Part shown: positions 34,240 to 45,128 of the stretch, piece after piece
How positions within the stretch are numbered: position 1 is the stretch's first letter
Layout: each line of letters begins with the position of its first letter
From: Phlyctochytrium arcticum
Lineage: Eukaryota; Chytridiomycota; Chytridiomycetes; Chytridiales; Chytridiaceae
Assembly (NCBI GenBank): GCA_025602905.1
Contig: JAHLKI010000011.1
Location: 372,001-436,000 of the forward strand
Reading direction: 5' to 3'
DNA length: 64,000 bases
The notes under the pieces: model-generated
The model's database searches: none
Told to the model about the DNA's origin: nothing
Seen by the model: only the letters and a program-made list of their open reading frames with translations
Program-made: the position numbers and the translations under genes

Positions 34240-34479
34240 TCGCGTCGAAAATCCGTGGGTGTGCGTGCACTCGAATTTCCCGGCGACTTTCAGCGCAATT
34301 CAACAGAGAACACCAAAGGAATTCCATACATTTGTTTGAGAAACACAAGGGAATGGATTGAGCCCAAGGGCTCATATGAAGATCTGCGCTTTTCCACTGA
34401 TATCTGTACTATAACACTGGAGCACGAACGGGATTCGTGAGACCTACATTCTACTTGAGGCGCTCAAACAAGTTACAAA

Positions 34480-37400
34480 ATGGCCCGTCGCATTAGCAAA
34501 AGCAAGACAAAAACACTGCCTACTGCCCGCGATGCTGAGGATGACGGCGAAAACTTGAAGGTAGGTCATAAAATAGCTCGAAATCCATTCATTCGTACGC
34601 TGACGCATCTGGTACATATCAGGCCATCGGTAATGACAAAAGCATCAAGCAATTCTTTTCTGCATCAGGTTCAGGATCGACACCTTCTATTATAAAGAAG
34701 GAGCTGAAAGGCAAGATTGTAGAGAAAAAGAAAAGTTTTCCACGGATATCGGAACAAGTATCACGTCAAGATACGCGTAAAGCATTGGGCGAGCGCAACA
34801 CGATCGAAACCATTCCCGCAGAATCTTCAAGCACTCGTGAGGCGCCCAGACAACCGCCACCGCAACGCGTCAATTTGGTCAACCAAACCGATCGCACTGT
34901 TGATGTTCAAGCTGCAACGAAACCTATACCCCCACACCGTGCGACGATGACCAAACAAGGTAGCAGTAACCTGGTCGATGTTCCCACAAAGGATGGTCGA
35001 CCTTTAATTGGAGAAAAGCGTGTCCGAAAACGGAAAAGCAGTACCCATGCTGCCACGACCAAAAATGATGGAAGCAAGTCCAAAGACAAAGCTGCTTGCG
35101 GAAAGAATAACGACTCCCTAAAACCAATGGATTCTGGTTACGTCGATGACTTCCCCGAACAGAAGGCGTCATCCATGCAGCTGGACCATGGCCGATCGAA
35201 TTCAAGTTTATTAAAGGATACTGCTTCTGCCCGTCAAGAAGCAAAAGTTGAATCCGAAGAATTTGAAGACGGCTTTCATATGCCATCTCTCACGCAAAAG
35301 CAGGTGAAGAATCGTGAAACGGAGGAGACGATATTCTGGCTTGCGTCTCCACCACGGGATACTGCTCTCACTGGAAAGCGGGATACAGAAAACGAAGTGG
35401 ATTACCTGGCAACAATACTGGGGCGCGCGTCAGAGGTAAGATTGATCCTCCATAACATCAAATGCAGCCGGTCTCACCAGATTCTCCAATTATAGCAATC
35501 GCCCCGCAAGCGAGAACGCATTTCTTCTGCTTCGACACCAATATCAAAGTCACGCTCATGCAATGACCTTCCATGGTCGGAATTTGTGATTTCGCCCCGC
35601 TCAGCAGACTCGCCTCGGTCCAAACAAAATTTCAAGCGGTCTTTTAGTCTTAGTAATATTGAAAACTCCCCTTCGACACGCATGCGAGGAGGATCCCAGT
35701 CCATAGAACGCAAGCGCTTGCGCGAATCAGATGGTAACGCTCACTGGGCCACACTGACTAAAGTGGGAGGAGGAGGATCTGTTGCTCCGGCCACGGGCAA
35801 GGTTGCACTGAAGGACTTTATAGCGCGATGCCAGTCGGCAATGGAAGAGAGCTCGAAAGAAGACAAAATTACGAGTAGCCCACAGATTCACCAGCCTGGA
35901 ATGAGTACTGATGCACGAGCGAAGGCTCTGGGTGCGCAGAAACGACATTTGGAGCGATCCTTTTCTTTACCAGTATTACCCTCAACACCCTCTTCAGCTG
36001 CCCCCGAAAACCTTTCGCCGAGTTCGGTGAAGAGGACTGCCAAGCACCTCGGCCCGCCGTCCCAATCACCGAGTACACCCATTGTTTCCAATTTACCGCG
36101 AATCGATAATAGTCCTACTCTGCCCAAGAATACCAAATTCGCACAGATACCACATGATGGTCAGCTTTCTCCACAACACGGCAATTGGCTTTCTGCAAGC
36201 AAACAAAAGCAGAACCCAAGACGACCCTTTCAATCCCTACCTACCTCTTCCGCAAAGATCTCCGCCGATTGTAACAAAGAAAACATACCCCCAACTAATA
36301 TCCTGCCTTCTGCCACGGCACCCCCGTCACCCACACCCGCCCGTCATGGCAATGCGCCTGAAAGAGCAAAACGGCGATTGTCCCCAGTGGTCTTGCCTGG
36401 AACTACCATCGAAGAGACATTAGACGCTTTTAAAGATTCATCGAAGACGTCAACCATACCCATGCCGGTCCCGCCGGCGGATGAAGGCAAAGCGAGTGAC
36501 CCCTTTGCAGACAACTTTCCAGACGTAGAAGATGATGATTTTGCTTGTGGATTGGCCCTTGATGAGGTGATGATGGCATTTGACGAACCAAGCCCCCCTA
36601 TCGCTGGTAATGGCTGTTTGACAAATTCCGACCCTAAATCTGCACTGCAAAAACCCGCTCCCGGGATATCCCCAGCAGTGAAACAGACCCTTGATGAGGT
36701 GATGATGGCATTTGACGAACCAAGCCCCCCTATCGCTGGTAATGGCTGTTTGACAAATTCCGACCCTAAATCTGCACTGCAAAAACCCGCTCCCGGGATA
36801 TCCCCAGCAGTGAAACAGACCGAAACTCCAGCGGAAGCAAAAATACCGAGATACACTCGTTTTCTGGTTCTGGAAGTATCATGGGGAGAGTATGGTCTTG
36901 ATACACAGCGTTGCTCAGAAAAGCGACTTCGGTTATTTGACGAGGTAAACGTAGTTGAACGGCATTTGCATTTACGCGAAGATTGGTACTACCTTGAAGC
37001 GCAAGTTGGAGACTACATCAATGTCCTTGGCGAATTTGATACTCTCTTTCATCGATGCATCGCAGACAATGAGCAGAGCTTGGTGGTCCTTCACCCAGAC
37101 ACGCTCATTTCAGCAACTCACGCCGCAGACAGCTTTCATTGCTTGCGAAAATCTGTTCTGCAAGACCGGATTCGTAGCTATGGCGAGATATCGCCCCCAA
37201 TGGTGCACGGACGTATGCTGCATTGTCTACTCCAAGCCTGTCTCCTTGCGAATAATTTCACCACGGAATACATGCATGAGGAAATCGCGAAGCAAATTAG
37301 AACCTCTATTGCGGACTTGTATGCTATTCAAGAATCAGAGCTTCAAGCCGCCAACCATCTGAAAGAATATATCCCTCGTTTGCAGCAATGGAGTCAGACC

Positions 37401-40400
37401 TTTCTCGGAGACATGCCACAGCCAAATGCTGTTGTATCACGCCATCGCAGTACTGATTCAACAACGGCCACTGTAGCTTTAAGCAGCGTCATCGACATCG
37501 AGGAGACAATGTGGTCGCCCATGTACGGATTGAAAGGGAGTGTGGATGTGACATTGACAAGCCGACTGATGGTAGATGGAAAGATGAAGACCTTGCTGGC
37601 GCCACTTGAGCTCAAGTCCGGTCAGAACAGCAAAATTGTTGCTCATCGAGCACAAACTAGCTTGTATATGCTGATGATGTCTGATCGTTATAATATCGAT
37701 GTTGCACACGGAATTCTGTACTATCTCAATGCTGGAGAGATGATTTCGGTGCCAAACTTGCGAGACGAAGTCCGTGGCCTAATTATCCAGCGCAATGCCA
37801 TGGCTATATTCCTCGTGTCTCGATCCAAGCTTCCACCCATGTTGGGCCGTTCACATACATGTGAGCGTTGTTACGTACGTGAAAACTGTTTTGTTTACCA
37901 CAAAGCCGTGGAGGGTGGTACTACTGAAACAAGTCAAGTCGGCACACTTTTCGATGACCAAACTGCGCATCTCACTGCAGACCATATCGCTTTTTATGAT
38001 ACTTGGGAGAGGCTTATAACCATGGAAGAAGGCGATATGTCCCGTTTACGCAAAGAAATTTGGACCCTAATGAGTTCCGAACGAGAAAGACTGCAGCGTT
38101 GCTTTAGCAACATGCAGATCGTCCGCGAGCAAGAGAAAAAACATGAGATTGAGGGTGGCGGAGGGACGAGACGGTTTCGGTACCGTTTCGAACGCGCAAC
38201 GGATCCAGTATCACAGGATGATTCCAAGTCACTGCTTAATTCGCATATCACGGTTGGCGACCCGGTCGTTATCTCCACAGAAGCCGGACAGTACGCATTG
38301 GCAATTGGGTGGGTCAAGGAATTGCAGGAGAGGGCAGTCATTGTTGATGTCGATCGCCAGCTGAAAGGTGGTCCCCGACAAAAGGCAAATTTTGATCGCG
38401 ACAACTATCAGGATTTTGAAGAAGTTGTCACCTTTTCGACGAATCGCAACGCTAAGCCGATCGACTCTTCTTCGACAGATCAGGCATTATATCGTCTGGA
38501 TAAGGATGAGTTAACGACAGGAATGGGACTCGTTCGCGGCAACCTTATTTCCTTGTTTACCGTCAATGGAGACACCAAGCGAAGGAGGCTGATTGTTGAT
38601 TTGGAACCGCCTGTATTTCACCATCAGCAGCAACTTGAAGGTATAACACCAATGCTCGATCAACGGCTTAATGTCGATCAGCGGCGAGCTGTAGACAAGG
38701 TTTTATCTGCCTCCGATTACGCTCTGATCCTGGGAATGCCAGGTACTGGAAAGACCACTACAATTGCTTACCTGATTGCGGCTCTTCTCGCCCGCGGGAA
38801 ATCGGTACTCCTCACATCATATACCCATTCGGCCGTGGACAACGTGTTGCTGAAACTCAAAGAGGAAAATATCGATTTTTTGCGCTTGGGAAGTAGCCAG
38901 AAGGTTCATCCTATGCTTCAGGCGTATACTGAATCGGGCGGGGACGACATTGAAACAGTAGACCAACTGGCCAAATTCTACGAATCAAAGAAGGTGGTTG
39001 CTACTACCTGCTTGGGGATCAATCACAATCTCTTTGCAAAACGCCGATTCGATTACTGTATAGTGGACGAAGCGTCGCAATTGACTTTGCCAGTGTGTCT
39101 GGGTCCCTTGCGCAGCGCCGATGTGTTTGTCCTAGTCGGTGATCAATACCAGCTTCCTCCCCTTGTGCGCAACCCGGAAGCGCGCGCAACAGGGCTGGCG
39201 TCTTCACTTTTCAAACGCTTGAGCGAAGCCCACCCCGAGGCAGTCACGTATCTCGAGCATCAGTATCGCATGAATGCAGATATCATGTTGTTGTCAAACA
39301 CGCTTATTTACAATCACCGCCTGCGATGCGGAACGGAAGGCGTTGCAAAAGCGCGACTGGAACTTGAGCATTTGAAAAGGGCGATGGATTCTGCACACCA
39401 ACCGAGAGGGACCCGCGGTCGTTGCGATGGGGGAACACAGTGCTGGATCGCCCAAATTTGCGATCCAAGGTTCGTGCAATGAAGTCATACATCTGATAGT
39501 CCTTGATTAATTGTTTCTAATTCTAGCCGGAATGTTATTTTCCTGAATACCGATCAAGTCCCGGCTCTGGAGACCCGACGAGGAGATTTGATTCAGAATG
39601 ACGTCGAAGCTGAACTAGTTCGACAGGTACCTCTCAAATAATATCTCAGACTTTCTGCCCAAACTGACTGAGATCCCAGATTTCTGAAATACTTCTTCTC
39701 GGAGGACTGGCCGAACAATCACTGGGTATCATTTCGCCCTACCGTGCCCAATTGAAATTACTTAACCAGCACTTGGGCCATCACCCCCATCTTGCGATTC
39801 AAACGGTTGACAAATTCCAAGGAAGCGATCGAGACTGCATCCTTTTCTCCCTGGTGCGATCCAACGAGAAGCAAAGCGTTGGCGAACTACTGCGGGATTG
39901 GCGGCGGCTCAATGTGGCATTCACTCGAGCGAAGCGCAAGGTGGTGATCTTGGGCTCGCGAGAAACACTCAGAGGCACCGCCGTTCTTGCCGAGTTTCTT
40001 GATATCATAGATCGGAAAGGATGGGTAAGTGCGATGTCGCCATCTGCCTAAATCGACTTCTAATTAAGGATTTTAGGAAATTCAACTTCCTCCCATCGCA
40101 CACATGCTACATCACATTCAGTCACCCCACGACAGCTCCTCAGACGCTCATTCTGAGACGGGCAAACGCAGCAATCAATATGCAGACTACAATCATCAGT
40201 TGCCACCGCACTCAGCAGCCGCAACATCCTCCACAGGCCACAAAACAACTGCTCCTCAAAGCAATATTCCAAGTTTGGAAAGGCCCCTGCAGGCTCCACA
40301 GTCTACCTCGCCTACCTCTACACATCAATTTCATCGTGCCCAATCATCCGCTTCAGCTAAAATAAACGCCCTAACCAAGGGGCGACCAGGAATCCTGAAG

Positions 40401-40436
40401 AACATACTTAAAACCAATGGTGTCACCCGCATGTAG
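34480..40436 (+). CDS. DNA2: DNA replication ATP-dependent nuclease-helicase DNA2
   Basis: Six exons (34480-34560, 34623-35435, 35496-39469, 39527-39626, 39680-40024, 40077-40436), 1,890 residues, longer than the 1,522 of budding yeast, mainly through a disordered N-terminal 750 residues. Near residue 33 there is DKSIKQFF, a PCNA-box-like motif lacking the first Gln. Residues 653-740 are an exact 44-residue tandem duplication. The conserved part starts about residue 755 (LEVSWGEYG). The RecB-type nuclease has PLELKSGQ near 1002 and iron-sulfur cysteines in FHCLRKS and CERCYVRENC. The superfamily 1 helicase has Walker A GMPGTGKTTT near 1377, then IVDEASQLTLP, GDQYQLPPL, HQYRMN and VDKFQGSDRD. 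DNA2 trims long flaps on Okazaki fragments and resects DNA ends. A 100-residue Ser/His/Gln-rich tail ends the protein. Confidence 0.95.
36558..36821 (+). repeat. Exact 132-bp in-frame tandem duplication inside DNA2
   Basis: 36558-36689 and 36690-36821 are identical base for base. Each encodes 44 residues that start LDEVMMAFDEPSPP. The lack of even silent differences means it is very recent, kept uniform by conversion, or an assembly artefact. Confidence 0.9.
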
Positions 40437-40620
40437 GATGCATCCAAGACTTTTCTTTTGTACATTTTTGACTATTCTATGTTATGTATTATGTATATAA
40501 TAAATTATCTCGCTTATGCACGTATGTACATCAGAGGTGTCCATCAGATTGAGTGCGCGGCCCTCACGAGTATGTGTGTGCGAGCAGATAAATATCGAAG
40601 TGTCAGACAGGGACAGTTAG

Positions 40621-41865
40621 TTATTCCTGTAACTTGTTTTGTTTCTGGTACTCGTATAGCCGTAGCAAGTTTCGCTCCAGCATGGCTACCGTGACTTTGC
40701 CTACAGAAGGCACGTAGATTGAAGCCTTTTCTTTAATGTCGTCGTTGAAGTTTTTGGCTGTGGAGAAATTGATGGCAATCACTCCATCCTTAAGTTGACT
40801 TGAATCGACCCGATATGTGGGTGTGGGAACGCCAGTGATGACCACATCAGACAGTTTGAGGGCTTCCTCCAATGTGACATTAGTCTCCACAATCTATAGT
40901 AGGCGATTAATGGTTTACTGTGACGGTTTGTTGTTTAAGCGTGTACCTCATGTTTGCGAAGTTTGAGACCTGGACCACGGTGGAATTCCATTATTCCATC
41001 CACATCAACCGAGTAGACTCTGGCACCATCATTAGCGAGTAATGCTGCAAATGGCCGTCCCACTACTTCGCTACGGTTGATGACTGTGATTGTCTTACCG
41101 TGTAAACGGTTTCCGTACTCCAGAATGGGATTGTATGCTCCTACGTGTTCTAAAATCTTTGGGGCACGTCAATTTATATAAATCGATCGGCGAAAAGGGA
41201 CGTGCTAGACAACCAGGAAACTCCCAAGAGATCTGCCAACTATTTTACCTTGACCATGGCCAATGGGGTGCATGGAATGATGCATTTTTGCGTTTGATCC
41301 TTGTCCAGGTAACGGACGTTGTGGTACATGTTGTACCGGTATTTGTGGCACAATCCTTCAACATCCTTCCGGAAGCTGACAGTGTTTTGAATATATCCAT
41401 CCTGCAACGTCTCGGATGAGGATGACGAGCTCAGCGATGGAAGCGAGAGCTTGCGCTTCTCACGGATCATGCCAGGATATACCTGAGTGCCGCCAAAGAC
41501 GGGGTAGTACACCATGATACCGTGAACATCAGGATCCTCATTGGCTTCCACTACTTTGTCCTCCAATTCGGTGCGGGGTACTTCGCGAAGTTCAAAGCGG
41601 AGGCCGGTCTCGGCACAGGTTTTTGCAGTCCACTCGGCATACTTCTTGGCAGCCTGATCGTCATTGGCGAGGAAGGCTACGAGAAGGGGTTTTACTTCCA
41701 ATTTTTCGATTTGGTCCTTCAGCTCCTTACTATTCGAATATTGTTTAGACAACATGCGGAGAGGGTCAAATTGCTAACAGACCGTCAATCGACAGTGTGA
41801 TGCGCATTCACAACTTACATGAAAGGAGCTGCAATCTCAGAGACCTTGACTACTTTGCAAGACAT
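40621..41865 (-). CDS. MTD1: NAD-dependent 5,10-methylenetetrahydrofolate dehydrogenase
   Basis: Four exons on the minus strand (41865-41819, 41729-41249, 41156-40947, 40893-40621), 336 residues. It oxidises methylene-THF to methenyl-THF with NAD+ in the cytosol, feeding one-carbon units to purine synthesis. Typical blocks in order: VAFLANDDQAAKKYAEWT, GIMVYYPVFGG, KDVEGL, NMYHNVRYLDKD, IIPCTPLAMVK, the nucleotide-binding INRSEVVGRPFAALLANDGA, and DVVITGVP near the end. Length and wording fit yeast Mtd1 (320 residues), not the trifunctional C1-THF synthase. An insertion of about 20 residues rich in Ser (LSLPSLSSSSSSETL) sits before KDVEGL. It ends 184 bp from the convergent DNA2 gene and diverges from MED22 over 291 bp. 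Confidence 0.92.
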
Positions 41866-42156
41866 GGCTCGTGTGGAAGTTGGTTCTTGCTTGTGAGCTA
41901 GGTCAAAAATTGTTGCGATGATTTTGCGATCGTACCTCCGCTCTTGCGCCACATCTCATTACCTCCCAGTGTGGGAAAATGAAACCCGTATCACCCAAAC
42001 TCCAAAGTTTCCAAAGTTCAACTTTCAAAGCAAACTCAGAGAAGGGGAGAAGGGCTGAAAGGTTTACCGCGATCTTTGCCGACGACAACTCCCGGGAAAC
42101 GCCATGGCAGAACTGTCCATTGGTTGAATTGGGTCAACAAGTAAAGTCGTGCCGCG

Positions 42157-42687
42157 ATGGCAGCGCAAACGCAAGATGAGCTGAACAAGCGACTGGACGT
42201 GGAGGTGGACGCTCTCCTCGAGAACCTTACTCATATCGTTGAAGCGGCATCGGTAAAATGTGAATGTTTGTCAGGCTATCAATAATCTCGAACCTCATCC
42301 GTTTGCTGGCGTTAGTTACGTCAAAAGAGTTTGTCTGAAACCAACAAGCTTGAAAGCAAGGATAGATACAAAATTGCTCAGGATAAGCAATTAATGGAAG
42401 GATCAGCAGCTAATTTGGTAAGGGTAGTTGGCTTCGAGTCATTTCTGTCCCCTTCTGAGCCCTCTATCTGAATATTACAGGTAAACTCAGCTGAATCACT
42501 CTTGTCCATGACGGCCGATCTAAAGCAAGCGCTGCTTCTCACCGACTTTCGAATGATCAACACAACTCTGTATACTCGTTATATCACTGTCAAGGATCGT
42601 CAAAGCCAGTGTGATGCAGAGCTGGTCGAGTTCCAAACGCAGTTGCGCGGGATTACGAGCAAACTAGAAGACGCCCTGTCGGCCTGA
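42157..42687 (+). CDS. MED22: Mediator complex subunit 22 (Srb6-like)
   Basis: Three exons (42157-42252, 42316-42417, 42481-42687), all phase 0; 134 residues. The protein is nearly all helical: an N-terminal helix with NKRLDVEVDALLENLTHIV, a second helix, and then the family-typical LVNSAESLLSMTADLKQALLLTDF, followed by a C-terminal helix. This matches MED22, a small subunit of the Mediator head that pairs with MED11 and is needed for RNA polymerase II initiation. Length is normal for the family. It stops 133 bp from the convergent CCCH gene. Confidence 0.9.
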
Positions 42688-42820
42688 GCCCTCTATACAA
42701 AGTTTTTGCGATATGTATTTGGATTAAATTATGGAAAACTCGAAGACTATTTACAGATTTACGTGGCGGGGGTATAGATGTAATACATATGTACGAAGCC
42801 TACACAGACAAGGGAAGTGC

Positions 42821-44923
42821 CTAGTCGTCCGTGAGATCAATTGTTTGAGAAGGAGGGAGTCTGGTCGGGCTGGTCACAAATGGAGAACCATCTTCTTCAT
42901 CAGATGAGCCGTCCTCATCCGACTCAGAAAACAGTTCAATAACCTCTGGCTCCGAATCATCACTCCCCCCTGCCTCGGCATCGTCCTCCGCGTCATCATC
43001 ATCGTCCTCTTCGGGCTGGTCCTCGTCATCATTGTCGTCTTCGGGCTCATCCTCATTGAGACTGTGATCGCTTCCCTCGTGGCCTTCTTCACCCACCGGC
43101 GAGTCATCTTCCATAGGCCAGTACAACAACTGTTCATCCCCAATGTCAAAGTCATCGCTGTCACTCTCGTTACCATCACGCCCAGCTTGCGCCTCCCGCA
43201 ATTTCTGGGCGAAAACCTCCGGCTCTATTGAAAAATCAGGACGAATGGGCAACTTCATCAACTCCTCATCCTCCTTATCCTGCGCTTCTTGTTCCTCTTT
43301 CGACAAGGGACGCTTGCCCTTACCTACGTGTTTTGGCGGCAACTCCCGCTTTTTGGCGACTTTATGCGGCAAGCGACATTTCTCGTTGGTACACTTTCCG
43401 GCCGCAAAGTCGGGGCATTGGTACACATGCCGGTTTCGACATTCATCACCTGCTTCACAGTATCCTTCTAAAGCGAATGAACGGCAAACGGGAGCGTCCG
43501 CACTAAGTTTCACATGCAAGTAGAAACAATCTTCCTTGCGGCAGCGGCCTCGCTCAAAATGGAGACAGGTGGGCATGTTTTCCTTGGTCGGAGAATGGGA
43601 AAGCTTGCATTCTACCCCCTTGGTACATTCGCCTTTAATATACGCGGGACAAACTGCCAAGCGCTTTGGATCGTGCACAAAACGACATTTTGCTCCTTTA
43701 TCGCACTTGCCTACAAGGGTTTAGAGCTACCTGTCTGAAAAGTAATCTAAAAAGAACACGGAAACATATAACATACCAAATCGGTAAAAATTGCAGAACT
43801 TGCGCGCTTTTATGGACGATTTTCTCCGCAACGAAGGAGATCTAATGGAAAGAAAATTCAGCCAGCCAAGCATGATCCAGTGACGTGAAAATACAAACTT
43901 GACTAAAGAGGTTTTTCGTGAAAGCACAAGATTTCCACGCTTGCTTCGAACATACGGAAGGCCGTTGAGAAGCACTTGCTTGGGAGTCTTACTCTTGACA
44001 GCAGGACTGTCGCCCGTTTGTCGGATGAGTTTCTTGCCCGTGGGATCTCTGCGAAATTGTACTCCATTGATGTTAATCACTCGTTTTGGAGTTTCTATGA
44101 CAGCTGCTGTTCAAAAAAAAAAACGGAAACTCTCCAGGGTGAAAAAATACACCATACCGGCCATTCGGGAAGCCAAAATCAGCTTTCTGCCACTAGCACT
44201 TTTTTTGTATTGGTGACCATCAGCGGTTACCAGCGTTCGCTTGGGTGTACGGTTTAGCGAATTTGGGACGCTTGGTGGTCTGAGACAATTTCCATTGAAT
44301 AAACAACCGCGTGGTAGCTGTTCGAGTCCTACCTGCTGGGGTTTGAGGTGGGTTTGGGTCTTGAGAGCGTATTTGTTGGCGCTGCATCATCAAATAATCA
44401 TAAATAAGAAAGTCAATCGCTTGATCTTTTCAGCTTACCTCCAACCCGTACTAGTTTGTTTCCAATCTTGACGAATGACGTGGCAGGTGGAGCAGTCACA
44501 CCGGACTTCGCTTCTGCGTCCACGGATGTGCCAGATTTGACGGGTTCCGCAATGGGGTTGGTGGCATTGACCAATTTTCGGTTTCGTGATGGAAGGAAAG
44601 GCTTTGGTTTGGCCACGGGAATAGGTCTGGGAATAGGTATTGCCGGCGCGGTGGTAGACGTCGACGTGGTAGGTGGCCCCTTGTTGGTATTGTTGAGGGT
44701 CAGATTCGTTCTCCTTCGAGGTGCTGGCTGCTTATGTGACGGGTAAGGATGAAATCTTCGATCGACCTTAGGAGGGGTTGCTTTCAGTAAGTGTTGCGGC
44801 ACGCGAGTACCCAGTGCACCTATCAGGTCAAAAAAGGGTTAGGAATCTTTCCAGTTGAGCGGAGGGCGATGAATACATACCGGACAGTAGGGCAATTTGC
44901 CGCCGAAGCTCGTTGTTGTCCAT
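42821..44923 (-). CDS. Five-finger CCCH zinc protein, ZC3H3-like
   Basis: Six exons on the minus strand (44923-44881, 44819-44439, 44381-44333, 44279-44158, 44106-43777, 43710-42821), about 604 residues. The N-terminal half is low-complexity with three repeats of a short block, seen as KIGNKLVRVG, GHQYKKSASGRKL and GVQFRRDPTGKKL, as in ZC3H3 (Smicl) proteins. Five CCCH fingers of type C-x7/8-C-x4/5-C-x3-H follow in a row (CNFYRFGKC..., CPAYIKGEC..., CLHFERGRC..., CRSFALEGYC..., CPDFAAGKC...). The tail of about 130 residues is extremely acidic. Animal ZC3H3 acts in mRNA 3' processing and export; that role here is inferred. Within exon 5 a stretch (VFSRHWIMLGWLNFL) is unlike the rest and might be an intron read through, but no frame-keeping splice was found. 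It diverges from GRC3 over 205 bp. Confidence 0.85.
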
Positions 44924-45128
44924 TACAGATCTATGAGAGTGACCTAGGTCAGAGTGTGGATCAAAGGGAATCAGAATAAGAATCGCAAAACGGTGCTCCG
45001 ACGACTTGCCCGCCGCTGACGGCGTGCTGCGCAGGTCAGGTCCCAAAAAGGATATATTGCGCGATAATGGTCGGAGAACTGGAACTTTTTGCCCTCAACG
45101 CTGTCAACTCAAAGATCAAAGTACAACT

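Noticed and set aside
44290..44340. tRNA T-loop-like GTTCGAGTCC
   Set aside because: It sits in an intron of the CCCH gene and has no cloverleaf around it.
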